Of a DNA stretch of 64,000 bases, positions 32,499 to 44,713 are shown piece by piece; position 1 is the first letter of the stretch, and each line of letters begins with the position of its first letter. Under the pieces are notes generated by a model. It was not told where the DNA came from, searched no databases, and worked only from the letters and a program-made list of their open reading frames with translations. Position numbers and translations under genes: made by a program. Source of the DNA: Leucogyrophana mollusca (Eukaryota; Basidiomycota; Agaricomycetes; Boletales); assembly GCA_021014945.1 (NCBI GenBank), contig MU266378.1, positions 62,001 to 126,000 on the forward strand. The letters are read 5' to 3'.

Positions 32499-35400
32499 TT
32501 AGGATTTCTCCTCTAGCTCACTGAGGAACGCCAACCAAGTCTTTTTATCGATGACGCCCTCATCTACAAACAAATTTGGCATTAGTTCTAGAGCACTGGG
32601 ACGCGGAATAAGCCACTTACAGTCGCCATCAGTGTCAGTAACCACAACATACCTGGCACCTAGCTTAGCAAAGAACTGGTGCAGGAGCTCCAATGGCGAG
32701 TTTGACTGAATTGTGAGAGGTGCCTAATTCAAGTCAAGATTCATCATCCGCGGTTTCTGAGGCTTGGAATTGGTCAGTTCGGACTAACCTTGTCCATGTA
32801 CACACTAAAATCAAATGGATCATGGGCTGCCATGCTGTCCGTGAGGGAAGTGTACGAAGCAGCCATGTCACGGTCTTCGTGTGTGTCGTTCCTGTGGAAT
32901 CGGACCTCCTCGCTCCCCTCGTCCGCAACAATGGCTACAAGTGGGAGCGAATCGGCATTAGAAGATGCGGTGACAGCAGATGACAAGACTTGCTCAAAGC
33001 GTGCTCCAGCTCACTCGCACCGATATATCCGACCATACGCCTCCCATCTCCATCCCTGTTCTGTTTAAGGATGGGAAAGCCACAATCATCGTGACCCGAG
33101 TTCAACAGCGCTTGCAGCTGATCCCTCAAGCTCTCCACGGTGTTTACACGATCCAACTGTATGGCAATCGCGTCGCGATCCATCTGTGAGCCAGATAAGT
33201 TTATGGCAGGGTTGGGCTGAGAGTATGTTGACTTACTACTTCGCCTAAGGAAAGGTTGCCCCAAAGGTACTCGTGCTTGGCGTCAAGGTAGGGGAGCTGA
33301 GAAAGCCTTCGTAAAACAAAAGATTAGACCATAGGGAACTGGGAGCAAGAGCTACGCTCAACCTACTCTATAACAAGGTCGTAGATGCCTTTGGGTTCCA
33401 GCGCATCGGCGACCGTCTTAGCCACGAGAACCGACAGCATGACTGGAGCCGCATATGTTAGCGTATCCGTAAGCTCAAACATGATGACAGCCAGAGACAC
33501 AGTCGTTCGCTGCAGGAAAACAATCGTCGGTTTAACCTTTGCATGAGAGAGTACACAAGTCTTACTGTAACACCCGATAGCGCGGCGGCCGCCCCAACCA
33601 TTGCATAAAGTCCAGGAATGACGCAGTCCATGTCGTCTCCGCACACACCGAATACACCGCTCCCGGGATAACGCCACTGCAGCCACTGCACGCATATTCC
33701 AACAATCCGCCCAGCACACGCGCCGACTCCGAGTGTTGGGATGAAGATTCCCGCAGGAAGCTTGATCCCGAACGTTACAATCGTCAAAGCCCCCTTTATG
33801 ACCATGGCAACGAGAATGGCGCGGATGACAGTCCACGTGCGACTGAGGTCTCCTGGATCCAGGACGCACAGGCCCGAGTAACTGTCTGTGTTGCCCGTGC
33901 GACACTCAGAGAAGAGATTGTACACAAGTTCGGTGCCGCTCATGCGAGTAAAGGGGTTGAGGAAGCAAAAAACAGTAGTAATAAGCGTAACCTAACTACG
34001 TGAGCATAAAATACGACGACAGTTAGAGAATGACGTACAAGAATCACTTCGGCAACGGGATGGGTCTTCAGCCAGGTTGCGTTACGCACATCACGACTCC
34101 ACCGATAATTTAACTTGGAGAAGTAAGCACCATACACGCCCTACAAAAACACATTATCAGATGAGACATAGAGAAAACATAAGCCCGCAACGCACCCCCA
34201 GTGCACCAAGCAGCAGAAAGAAGATCAACTCGTACGCATGCCAGTCCTAGAAGCATCTCAATCGTCTTAGCCAATCAACTTACAGCTTTAGGATATACAC
34301 TTACCTTGTCATATGTGACCTGGAACAACACTAATTTACCTGTACCAAATGGATCGAGGAACCTGAGTGTGACAGCAGCTATCATTGCACAAAAGAAACT
34401 GATGCTCATTCAGAGAATTGTTAAATCGCACCCGTTGAACTTACCTTCTCCACATAACCTAAAGTCAATACGTCAACGAAGTGTTCAGCTGTTATGGAGA
34501 GGTCAAACCTTCGGTGGAAAGAAGTATGACACCTCTTCCAAGCTGAACAAGGTTCCGCCGATGGGCGCCCCGAACGCAACAGCGACACCAGCCGCGCATG
34601 CTGCACTGAGGATCTCCCGCCTCTTGCCTGCAGTGAAGATTTAGCGCACAACCGCAAAAATGCAGGCAAAAAATACAAACCTTCGTTGTTTTCATACTTG
34701 CTGTTATAGCGGCTTACAATATTACCAATGCAGCTTGCTATGTGCACAAAGGGGCCCTCTTTGCCTAACAACGACCGGTCATGAGAAATCGCGCCGAAAT
34801 TATGAGTAGCGTGTGATGCAACTACCTAGCGAGAGCCCCGAACCAACCGAAAGTGCAAGTCCAACTGCTTTGGTGAAAAGGGTGCGACCGCCAAGATATC
34901 CGTGGATGACAAAACCTTTAGCATTGAAATGAGACGGTGGGAATTGGGAGTGCAGTGCAATCAGAAAATCACAGACCTGAGAGGATGGTTTTGATTTCTG
35001 GGATGCCGCTGCCGGCAGCCTGTTCGAAATCGTCACAATTTGACCGTTGTGGTCGCAGTCAACAGCAGACGTACATAGTAAAGTTTACGTTTGGGCTCGG
35101 AATGAGAAGAAGGGCTGTACTTTCCGTCTCCTCTAAATCCAGGAGCCAACACGCCGGACTCCTTCCGTGTAACGAATGAAGTTGAAGCCGTCAGATGAAT
35201 GGTGAGAAGGCACGATGTCGTAGCGAGTAAGATCTAGTGCTTCAACGTCAATCTTCATTGCCAACTTAAATGATGACTGACTTACGGCTATGATTGTGTA
35301 CGCAGTGTACTCCAGGCCATCATGCTCGTCACCCGCAGGAGCATGCCCTTGGTGGGTCCAAGACCCAAGCACTTGCGACCACGTACGCCAGTCAGGACAA

Positions 35401-36203
35401 AGACCCTCTTCGAATGGCTTTGCCTCGGCAATCGCGGGGCAACAAAACTGCCTTGCATGCCACCAGGCGGGCGCACAGTAGCCGTCCTTTATGTCAAAGA
35501 GCCACTGCTCTCCGCGAACGACAAGGAAGGCGACAACAGCGGTCAGAAAACCCACGATGGTGACAATAATCCAGCCAAGACTTTTGTCGTAGGCGAGGCG
35601 TACTCGAGAGCGTATTGACTTTCCACGTCGCAACCGAGAAAAGCGTACAGAATCCTTGATAGAATCGTGGAGCCAGTCGATGGAAGAAAACGAAGAATAC
35701 CACACCCGGATACCGTTTGTACGGACGTGAATATCTGCTTCAGATGCAGTAGATTTCGAGTTGACGAGTGGAGCATCGTAAGCAGATATAGGCCGTTGGG
35801 ATATACGATGGTGCAAAGTGCTGCGAAACGACGTTGGTGAAATAGTGGTGGGCGTAACGGGACCCGACACAATACCCCTGGGGAGGGATAAATCAGGCAA
35901 AGCTGGTAAATTGCGGCGGAACCGAAAGCTCGAAGTTCGGGGAGTCAACGTTGGACGGCGAATTGGAGGTAAAGTACCATAGTTAGCGCCGTTGGAATCA
36001 GACCGTAACGCGGTCGCTTCGTCGGGCGTCTCCGGAGCTACATCATGGCTAGGGGTGGTGGGTATAGTAGGTATGGTGGATGTCGTGTCGTTGGTACCTA
36101 TCCGAAGAAGGCGCTGCCTGCGATAATCGGTAGGAGAAGGTCCACTCAAGGGGCCGGTTGGTGGGCCGGTCAAAGATAACGAGGATGACCGCGACCTATG
36201 CAT
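32499..36203 (-). CDS. CLC-type chloride/proton exchanger (Gef1/ClC-3 like)
   Basis: Endomembrane CLC transporter. A long Pro/Ser/Thr-rich N-terminus is followed by '[17 protein letters not shown]' and the first spans '[20 protein letters not shown]'. The ion-path motifs are intact: 'GSGIPEIK', 'GKEGPFVH' with the gating glutamate, '[10 protein letters not shown]' with the internal proton glutamate, and '[14 protein letters not shown]'. Both glutamates being present points to a Cl-/H+ antiporter rather than a channel. Two CBS domains form the C-terminus, closing with '[13 protein letters not shown]', an intron, and '[19 protein letters not shown]'. The ATG is at 36201-36203, the stop at 32499-32501; more than ten introns. 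In yeast the homologue Gef1 acidifies Golgi-type compartments and supports copper/iron loading. It is divergent from SmD3. Confidence 0.92.
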
Positions 36204-36561
36204 TCAGGTATTCGGCAGCTCACCTGCAAGTAATTAGCAATCTGGGTCATTTTAAAGATATCCTACGTACAACTGATCAACAAAAGTGCTTCTCGTCTCG
36301 CAAGATTCCGGCCACCGTGCTACCAGTGCTGGAGGCCACACCAGAGTGCGAATCTGCAAGCTTTCTTGGATATCCTAGTAGAGAAGGACTGTGAAGTCGT
36401 GGTATACTAAGTCTCTGAAGCCTAAGGGTTGCTGGGGCAGTTGGACTCAGCAGAAGTAGCTCCCGACGCGTGTGCCCGATTAGGACTGCAGTGGGCAGAC
36501 TGGATCCCAAACAAAATATGTGTCAACAAACTCTGCCCTCTTCCTCCTTCGACCAGCAACA
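36204..36561. promoter_or_regulatory. Shared upstream region of CLC gene (-) and SmD3 (+)
   Basis: 358 bp between divergent starts. On the SmD3 side there is a pyrimidine-rich tract 'CTGCCCTCTTCCTCC' just before the ATG, as is common for highly expressed fungal genes. No TATA box is evident. Confidence 0.4.
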
Positions 36562-37200
36562 ATGACTACGGCAGGACTTGGAGTTCCCGTAAAGCTTCTG
36601 CATGAATCGCTGGGACATGTTATCACCGTCGAGCTCAAGACTGGTCAGCTCTACCGCGGTAAACTCGCCGAAGGTTCGAGATCTTTACCGCTATTGTTAT
36701 GTGTGGCTGATATAATTGATCCTTTAACGATTGCGATTTGCCTTCGCCCTTGTAGCCGAGGATAACCTGAATATCTCTTTAAAAGAAATCACCGTGACTG
36801 GACGAGATGGGCGTGTGTCTCAGCTAGATCAAGTGTATATCAGGGGAAGTATGATCAGGTTTTTCATTGTACCAGACATGCTACAGAACGCCCCGATGTA
36901 CGTTCCTCGTCCTTTCTTATTTACTTGTAACTAATGTGGGGCAGGTTCAAACGAGTAGGACCAAACGCTATGCGGGGACGAGGTATTGGTACAGCACGTG
37001 GTCGCGCAACCATCATGCGTGGTACGTTTTGGTCAATTCATCCTCACCTTTTCTCGGTGCTGACGGTGATATGTCGTTCTCGTACCCAGCCAACGGTACG
37101 AATGAGCTCACAGCCCGCTCTTGGTTACGGCTGCTAATCGTGGTATATTACAGCTCGCCGTGGTCGTGGTGTTCCGCAGGCACGGGGTATCAGACGGTGA
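36562..37200 (+). CDS. SMD3: Small nuclear ribonucleoprotein Sm D3
   Basis: Core Sm-ring protein of spliceosomal snRNPs in the nucleus. Sm1 is '[19 protein letters not shown]' followed by 'TGQLYRGKL'; Sm2 is '[19 protein letters not shown]'. The C-terminus is an RG-rich tail ('[13 protein letters not shown]', ending '[15 protein letters not shown]') suited to arginine methylation. Four exons with intact GT-AG borders: 36562-36673, 36756-36897, 36945-37021, 37154-37200. The length, about 125 residues, is that of the family. The final 47-nt exon encodes only the RG tail. It is convergent with the SDHAF4 gene. Confidence 0.95.
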
Positions 37201-37553
37201 AACTCAGGTTCCACAGCGCTTCCGCTCTCGAGCGGCACCAAAATGTCCTTACTGTCTCTAATAATGTTTTTGTAGTAGCACAATACATATCAGATTGCTT
37301 GATTGTACATGTTCTGATCCCGAAAGCCTCAAGGTTTCAAATACGGTGTCTGGTCGCAGTTATCATGTGGCAGAGCTGTTCCTTGAGCTTGGCAAGATCT
37401 GCCCCATCAAGGCTCCATTCTGATGTAGTATGGAGTCCAGAATGCTCTCCACCTGGATTCTAGGATAAGAATACCCCCCAGGTACAACGCAGTAGATAAC
37501 CAACCAACTGCTCGCCCCTACAAGACCCGAGCCAACGGTGATCGCCGCACCTA
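37201..37553. other. Intergenic between convergent SmD3 and SDHAF4 genes
   Basis: 353 bp of 3' flanks. Contains AT-rich stretches suitable for polyadenylation signals on the plus strand (around 37255-37300). No gene seen. Confidence 0.5.
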
Positions 37554-37946
37554 CTAGAAGTCTGACACTCGCCCTTTGAAGCTCCAATCACCACCATCTT
37601 CGCTCCATTTTCCGACTGGTTCCCTCTTCGGACCTCCCTGTTCGCCGGTCCGCGGATTGACGTCACCCTCGAACTCCGGGACCAGAGGCTTCCGCGCATC
37701 GGGATGCAATGCGAGCTCTGCCTCTGCCTCACCACGAGACAGCGTGGGTGACGACAATGGCATTTGAGCGGCGCGCTGGAGGTCTTCGAACTCGCGCTGA
37801 AGTTCGCGTGGTAATGGTGGAGGGGCGGGTCGGTTCAGACTCGACCCCGCCATCCGACGAACATGAGGCTGGAGTTGTTGTTTAGCCTGTTGTGTGGACC
37901 ACGAACCGACCAGAAGGATTGAACGTAAGGGGATGCGGGGTAACAT
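37554..37946 (-). CDS. SDHAF4: Succinate dehydrogenase assembly factor 4 (Sdh8/SDHAF4)
   Basis: Mitochondrial chaperone that protects flavinated Sdh1 during assembly of complex II. A single 130-residue exon starts at the ATG 37944-37946 with an Arg-containing amphipathic presequence ('MLPRIPLRSILLVGS', later 'HVRRMA'). The diagnostic C-terminal block is present: 'NPRTGEQGGPKREPVGKW' then 'GGDWSFKGRVSDF', ending with the conserved G-R-x-x-D-F. The middle is Glu/Pro-rich and poorly conserved, as usual. Length fits the family. Confidence 0.9.
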   Translation of the reverse strand: MLPRIPLRSILLVGSWSTQQAKQQLQPHVRRMAGSSLNRPAPPPLPRELQREFEDLQRAAQMPLSSPTLSRGEAEAELALHPDARKPLVPEFEGDVNPRTGEQGGPKREPVGKWSEDGGDWSFKGRVSDF

Positions 37947-39247
37947 ACGAAAGCTGGTCTGTGATTATTCTGGGCAAGAATAAACACGCTCTTTATCAGC
38001 ATACCGAAAACCCGGGTAAGGAAGTCTTAAGGAGGATTGGTGTTTTGTCATTGCTCACCGATATATTGCTCACTCTCTGATCGGGTGTCAATTTTAGTGG
38101 ACGATCTACCGGAACTTGGCAGTAGGAATCCGAAGAGGCGTACAGTGTCTCGTCACTTTGTAGTGATGGATGAGAAGAGAAAAGTCCGGTGTGCGGTGTG
38201 CGGGTTCCTGCCGACTCTACCCGCCGGCGGGGTCGATCGATGCTCGCGGGGTCACATACTCGATCTGGCAATGCCGGAACTCCGTGGCATTCCTAAGTAG
38301 TCCTTTGCCTCCGCCCACCTCGCCAGCATCTGGGTCATCCACAGACCCCACAGCGCCCAAGGCACACAGTCGCGACGCAATTAGTACAAATAAAAGAAGT
38401 TCTCGTTGGATTGTGGCAATTTTCGCCGTCAGCAAAAGTGCCGCACCCTCTCGGAGACATCCAGAGATTAAACAGCGGATGAATAACCAGGTGGCAAATA
38501 TGGGCATATCTTCCACCTCGAGTCAAAAATACGGCGCTTTGTGGGGGGTGATCACTAAGTCTTGGTAAGAGACAAAGCTTCTTGATACTCCTCGGTTGAG
38601 AGCTATTTTTAATCGTAGGTAGCTTGGTAAACCTTGGATATACATGCTTGGATACTCTCAAGGTCGAACACAAATATGACTAAAAATATAGGTAGACCGT
38701 CAGGAACGGTCACACAGGATGGAATCAAGAACTGGCTCTAATCACTTCTGCGTGGAGGAGCTTGGTTGTGACCTTCCATCACAACGGGTGAGGAACTTGT
38801 GTGTTACCGTGCTGTAGGTACAGGTCGGCATCTGCATTCGGCACCGAAAGTTATGGTAAGAATTGAAAGTCCGCTGACATTATATTCCACGTGAGCAGGG
38901 GAATGAGTTTTGTGGTGAAAATTATTTAATCGAGAGCTGTCGGGTGACCGCTGTCATGATCGTAGCTGTTGTTTAACTGTCAGCGTCGCTTAACAGTCGA
39001 CTAACAGGTGAATTACCTCCTCTCGCACAGCCGGAAACTCGCTCTCACCAGCCAAATTTTTACTCTGCTTTCCGAAGCTGTGGGGTCCTACAGAAGCCTA
39101 TACAGAAATTCAGGGCCACAAGTCTAGCCGCCACCTTCCGACAGATTTATTTAGCACACTCGAAATACTATCTCTGGCACAACTGCGTCTGCGATCTTCT
39201 TCTCCTCCCCGTCCTACGGTCACTCAATCTTTCATCCTGGCATCTTA
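37947..39247. other. 1.3-kb upstream region of the Zn2Cys6 gene
   Basis: Lies between the SDHAF4 start (-) and the transcription factor start (+), so it holds both promoters. Except for a 44-codon zinc-ribbon-like frame listed separately, I find nothing. The last 150 bp before 39248 are CT-rich ('CTTCTTCTCCTCCCCG'), like a promoter of an expressed fungal gene. Confidence 0.45.
38166..38300 (+). pseudogene. Possible zinc-ribbon fragment (Rrn7/TFIIB-like)
   Basis: A 44-residue frame beginning 'MDEKRKVRCAVCGFLP' and containing 'DRCSRGHILD', i.e. C-x2-C ... C-x3-H. The layout resembles the N-terminal zinc ribbon of Rrn7-type RNA polymerase I factors. No downstream exons with cyclin-fold sequence are found before the next gene, so if real it is a fragment; it may equally be chance. 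Confidence 0.2.
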
Positions 39248-42200
39248 ATGCAAACAACTCGCTCATACTATCCATCGAGTGCATATCCTTCAAATGTCAT
39301 AGAAATTAGCGATGCATACGCCGCGGCGCAGCAGCCCATGGCGAGCTCGTCGATGGTCACACTGCACGAACCCGAGCCATGCTCCGATGATCCTGTCATT
39401 TACAAGAAACGCAAGATAGAGCGCGCATGCGACGCCTGTCGACGCAGGAAGACCAAATGCGACGGTCCTCATATGCCTGGCAATATTTGCACGAACTGTA
39501 TACAGAACCGCAAAACGTGCTCATACGTGTGCGTTCTTGTGTCCTCTTACTTGAACACTTACTAACGGATGTTCCGCGTTCCGTTAGTGAGGCCTCAAAG
39601 CCTCGAGGACCACCCAAGGCGTCAGTCTCATCGCCATTGTATTACTAATTATAATGAAAGACTGAGACATTGCGGTACACAGGTATATCACTGGGCTTGA
39701 GGATCGGCTAGAGAAAATGGAGGCACTCTTGAAACGGGTGAGTCAATTTTACGTCCATCTGCGATCTGCCTGGCGTGCTTGGTGTCGAGTGTGTGTCGGT
39801 GAGCTTCAGGGCCCTTAAACCCCATTTGAGCCCATTTCGCGGCATTTTTGTCAGCTTTGATGCTCGGTCATTTAGGTTTTTTAATGACCTCTCCATTGCT
39901 TGCGAGGGGAATTGGCGGTGTCAATAGCCTTACTAATGTTGATTACAGCTTCGTCCCGAGGCCGACTTTTCAGAGGAACTCGGACCACCAGTGATACGGG
40001 ACTCTTGGAAGACAGAAGCGGAATCGGCGAGGCTGCCGTCACCTCACGAGAAGTCTTCTTCGCCATCGGCCCCATCCTCCAGGTTGAAAGGGTCGCCAGC
40101 ATCTCTGCGTAGCAACGCCTTACCTCCTGTCGGCGTTTCCAGCGCCATCGTACCGTCATCTCGCATCAGCAGTCGCAGCCGTGGAACGCCCCGTAGTGAC
40201 ACCGACTCTTCCGATTATTTCTCCTCTTCTGAGAGTGAAGAGGTAGGAGAGCTCAGCCTCTCACGGGGCATGAAGCGCCTTACTATCCGCGGACTCGAAC
40301 CGGCGATGGAACCTGCGGCGGAGAATAGTCCGCTCATGGACAGTCAAGTCCGCTTTCATGGCAAGAGCAGCTGTTTTAAGCTTATCGAGCCAACGCGAAA
40401 GTTGCGGGAAGAACACATGGTCACTCTTGGTGTTTATTCGCCCGAGTCTGAAAGCGGTGGAACAAACCGTCACTCTCCGGCTAGCCCTATTGATGTTGCA
40501 CCCACGAGACGGCCAGAATTCTGGGCGACTCCTCCGGTAAGTTTTCCGGTGATCACTGTTTCCCGTCCTTCTGACGGTCCCCTCATTTCTGTGTTTATCC
40601 CCAAATGTCGACATCCTCCCTCGTACAGTGGGAGCTCGCATTTGAAGGATTTCAAGACCGGCTCGCGAGTCTTTGCCAGACCTTGACATCAGAGTTCCCT
40701 CCGCCTGATTTGGCTGGCAACTTAATCAAGCTTTTCTTCACCCACATCAATCCCCAGTTCCCGCTATTTCATCGGCCGACGTTTGAACGGCAGTGGCGCG
40801 AGAGACTTCAAGAACAGGACCCATGGTTCGCGTGTCTGTGCTTATCGTTATTTGCGGTGGCGAGCCGATGGAGTGATGACCCTCGCGTCCTGGATGACGG
40901 TGACTACGGAGTTCCGGAGGCCGAAAGGCCCAAGGACGAGATGAAATGGCAGCGTGCAGGATGGAGATACTTCAACACGGCCGTCGGTAAGGAATATGTA
41001 CGCATATACACCGGGGGTACTCATAATCTCGTCAGACGTTCATCGGGACTCGCGGAGCCTTTTTCACCCTCCTGGTCTGTTCGAAGTGCAGACCATGACA
41101 GTGAGATTAATTCCCTCATGACAATGAGCTCACGTCAATTTTTATGTTTTAATCTATCACAGCTCTTGGGAATGTTCCTCCGCGGCACCGCATTTCACCC
41201 CGTGGGCTGGCTTTTCATTAGCATTGGTCTCCGCAAGGCCCAAGATGTTGGTGCGCACCGGAAAAAAGTATACGGCAACAAACCGAGCGTCGAGGAAGAA
41301 CTCTGGAAGAGGGCCTTCTGGATGCTCGTTCTATACGACAGAATAGGTAGTGCTGCCCTGGGGCGTCCATGCTGCTCTGGAGAAGAAGAGTGAGTCCGTT
41401 ATTTGTCCTCCGCTATTTTCTCCGAGATCAGGCGCTGACTCCGTGCCAAGTTTTGATGTGGAGCTTCCATTGGAAGTTGATGATGAATACTGGGAGCCAG
41501 AAGACCCAGACCGAGCTTTTCAGCAACCGGAAGGCGTACCATCAAAGATTGCCGCTTTCAACTCGTATCTGAAGTTGACTAAGATAGCGGCGTATGCCTT
41601 GAGGACTATCGTGAGTACCCCTTTTTCGTAATTGTAATATATATAACAACCGTGCCCTTGGCACAGTATGTCCTTGATAGGTCGAAATTGTTGGTTAGCG
41701 CCGCGCGGCCGCGGTGGCAGGAGGTATTAACGCAGCTCAACACTGCGATGACTGAATGGGTGGACTCAATACCCCCTCACCGTGCGTTTTATTTCATTCC
41801 ACAAAATATATACCCCGCAACCTAACGGCCACGGCTAGTGCAATGGGCCAACAATTTCGAAGATCAACTGTTCGCAAACCAATCGGCGACGTTATACACC
41901 ACGTACTACCTCATCCAGATCCTCATTTACCGCCCGTTCCTGCCCGTTTCTCTCCGCTCCCTCGCTAATAGGCCACCGCACTCCAACATGCCGGTCCCAT
42001 GCATTGCCATCTGTGTCAACGCGGGTAAATGCTGCGCTCGTATACTCAGAATTCAGATACAACGTGGCTTGTCGAATATTCCAAGCCTGATATGCGCAGC
42101 GCACATGTGTGCAGCGATCCTGCTCATGAATTTCTGGGATTTGAAATGGCAGGAACGTAACTATCTCCAGTCAGGTCCGCTGGAAGATGTCAAGCCCCCT

Positions 42201-43265
42201 TTGGCTATGGCTATGGCGGAACTTCTCGAGGACGTGTCTGTTTTTACGGAAGCCCTTGAGCTGGTGAAGCCTCGATGGAGAAACGCAGAAATGTATCTGT
42301 AAGTATCCCAGCATTACTTAGGCATAGACGATCTGACTAGAGTTGTTTCGGCTATAGGAAGGATCTCAGCACGTCGATGCCCTTCAGCTCGAGCGATTCC
42401 ATGTACTCAGGTCATGAAGAGGAAGCTACCCGCCATTCGAAGTCCTATGAGCGTGGTTATGATGCTCCCCCGCCAGAGTATCGTGCTCCCCCACCAGAAT
42501 ACCGACCAGCACCTCCTCCTGATTATCGCGCGCCACCTCCTCCCATTACCACATATCCGTACAAAGCACCTACCGAACCATCAACGGGAAGTCCCCAGTG
42601 GTTCGACTTCCCTCACGTCACGAAACATCCCGTACCTGCCTCGCTCCCTCTATGGCCAGCCCAACCCACCACAACCGGAACGCCGACGACCTGGGGGACT
42701 GAGGCTCAGGCCCAGTCCCAGCCTTATTTCTCAACGTCGCACGTCGCACCGACGTTCCAGTCGTCGTCACTTCGTGACTACGGCCAGTTCGCAGGACCCA
42801 ACAGCAATTATGTTGCGCGGAGGACCTCGGTTTCAAGTTTCCACTCAGGGTCAAGTAGCTCCCGTTGTGCCGAAGCGCCCGTGCCTCATCGAGATCCTTC
42901 AGCCATGAGGCCGCGGGAGATTGATCTGAGTACCCGTATGCCTTATGAAATGACTGCCCCCCTCAACGGGAGTCGGCATGATGACAGGAGATATTCACAG
43001 TGTACGGCTGTCCCTGAGTCCAGGTGAGTTCACTGCCGTGGGCCTGCAGCTACAAGAGACTGACCCCGTTTCGTCCAGATATGGCTGGCCAGGTGCTAGC
43101 TGGGAGCAGCATCCCTCACATACTCAGTTTCAAGCCAATGGTGGCTCTATCTCTGGTCCTCCCGCAGTGGTCAGGGCGGGCGGTTCTCGAACTGGTCACC
43201 CCCCTCGGCATGCCGATAGTGATTACACACATGGCCAGGTGCTCTCATATACCGGACATTACTAA
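39248..43265 (+). CDS. Zn2Cys6 fungal transcription factor
   Basis: Nuclear regulator. Residues 61-91 form the binuclear zinc cluster C-x2-C-x6-C-x9-C-x2-C-x6-C ('RACDACRRRKTKCDG' ... 'CTNCIQNRKTC'), preceded by a basic 'KKRKIER'. A short coiled coil follows ('ITGLEDRLEKMEALLKRL'), typical of dimerisation next to the cluster. The middle homology region includes 'FFTHINPQFPLFHRPTFERQ', 'AFWMLVLYDRIG' and 'YYLIQILIYRPFL', the Fungal_trans domain. The C-terminus is disordered, with tandem 'APPPEYR' type repeats near 42460-42540. At least eight introns; the last joins 'VPES-R' to 'YGWPG' across 43022-43079. The target pathway cannot be deduced; no biosynthetic cluster is adjacent. Confidence 0.85.
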
Positions 43266-44050
43266 TGAGCGCCTTGGTCACCTCATGACGATTACGACTG
43301 GTCACCTTCGAGCTTTCATGTTGATAACGAGATTGCTATCTACCTTTCTGTAGCTACTAGTTTAGATACCATTTACCCTAATCTTTCACTTGTGGTTTAA
43401 CATTTATCAGCTGTATTGTTGCACACACAATCTAATCGGATCGGGTCGTCGTTGTATACATGGTCTTGCAGGCCATTCCTATTTTTCCACGGTTTCACCA
43501 GGACCCTGCCTCCTCGATCGATGCCCAGCCCCAGCTCACATTGAATTGGACTAGATAGCAGTTTCTGATGCGCTAAGTGGAGAAATTGAGTACTCTACAA
43601 GAAAAATGCACTCGTGATCTGATACCGCGGAAATGAAGAGAATGGCAGACAAGGCCCGCAATACGCTGCAGACTTCGTTTCGGCTTCCTAGATGGCACCC
43701 TCATAGTATGTGGGAAGAGCGCGGTGTCCCAAGTTTTCCGAGAGCCTTCGCAGACCACTTCGCCATACCGGGATGACGCCTTTCAGGGACAGGTCCGTGG
43801 CACGCACACAACCACAGGCCAGTTATTCTTCACACTGATTTTGCTGTAAACCACCACCTCTCCATGGGAGAAAATTCGTAAAAGATGCCGTTCGCATAGT
43901 TCCAGCGCCAACGAGTCCAGTCAAGAAATGTCAGTCTAAGGTATTGCGATTGCATTGCGGTGGTTTCATTGGTAGAAGGGCATGTTTGTGTGCGGTACAA
44001 GCATGATCATAAAATGGATAAAAACATAAGACCGACGTAGGTGACGTTGT
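43266..44050. other. Intergenic between convergent Zn2Cys6 and RPS23 genes
   Basis: 785 bp of 3' flanking sequence. Weak frames on the minus strand (43573-43758) have no recognisable content. No repeat or RNA gene seen. Confidence 0.5.
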
Positions 44051-44713
44051 TTATGACCGAGGCTTTTCCTGTTAACGATTTTCTTTCGTTAGTCTTATGA
44101 GGACAGACGTCAGAGAGGTACCAACCTTCTTCTCCTTCCACAACGCAAGGAGACCAACACCAGAAACCTTCACCACCTTGAATCGCACACCGGGAATATC
44201 ACCCTTGGCTTTGCCACTACGACCGAAGCCAGAAATCAGGACTTCGTCGTTCTCGTCGACAAAGTTCAAGCATCCATCATTCTAGGAGTTCGTTAGTTAA
44301 GTTTCGCACGAACGGAATAGAAACACGCACGGGCACGAAAGCAGTGACCTTTTTGCCGTTCTTGATTAATTGCACACGGACACATTTACGGATGGCAGAG
44401 TTGGGTTGTTTTGCCTCAACGCCAACTTTCTCCAGGACAATGCCCTTTGCGTGCGACGATCCTCCAGTGGGTGAGGTTTTGTAGATGTTTCCGAGGGCAC
44501 GTTTCTTGTATGACTTGTCCGCCTGTACCAAAGCAATACCATCTCAGATACTGATCCCTCTAGTAGGATATCAAGAACAGACCCAGCGGTTTATGCGACG
44601 GTCATTGCGGAGCTTGCGAGCTGCTTGAAGGCCGCGAGGTTTGTTGGCTGGGGGAAATCGATAACCTCAGCATCTAGCGATTCATTTGACAGCAAGCGAA
44701 ACTCACAGCCCAT
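44051..44713 (-). CDS. RPS23: 40S ribosomal protein S23 (uS12)
   Basis: Small-subunit ribosomal protein at the decoding centre. The first exon is only seven nucleotides, ATG-GGC-T (44707-44713), joined by an intron to '[17 protein letters not shown]'. The next exon carries '[18 protein letters not shown]', '[20 protein letters not shown]' (with the Pro-Asn loop whose proline is hydroxylated in the family), and '[20 protein letters not shown]'. Then come '[20 protein letters not shown]' and '[16 protein letters not shown]', and the last tiny exon gives 'EKPRS' before the TAA at 44051-44053. Complete and highly conserved. Confidence 0.96.
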
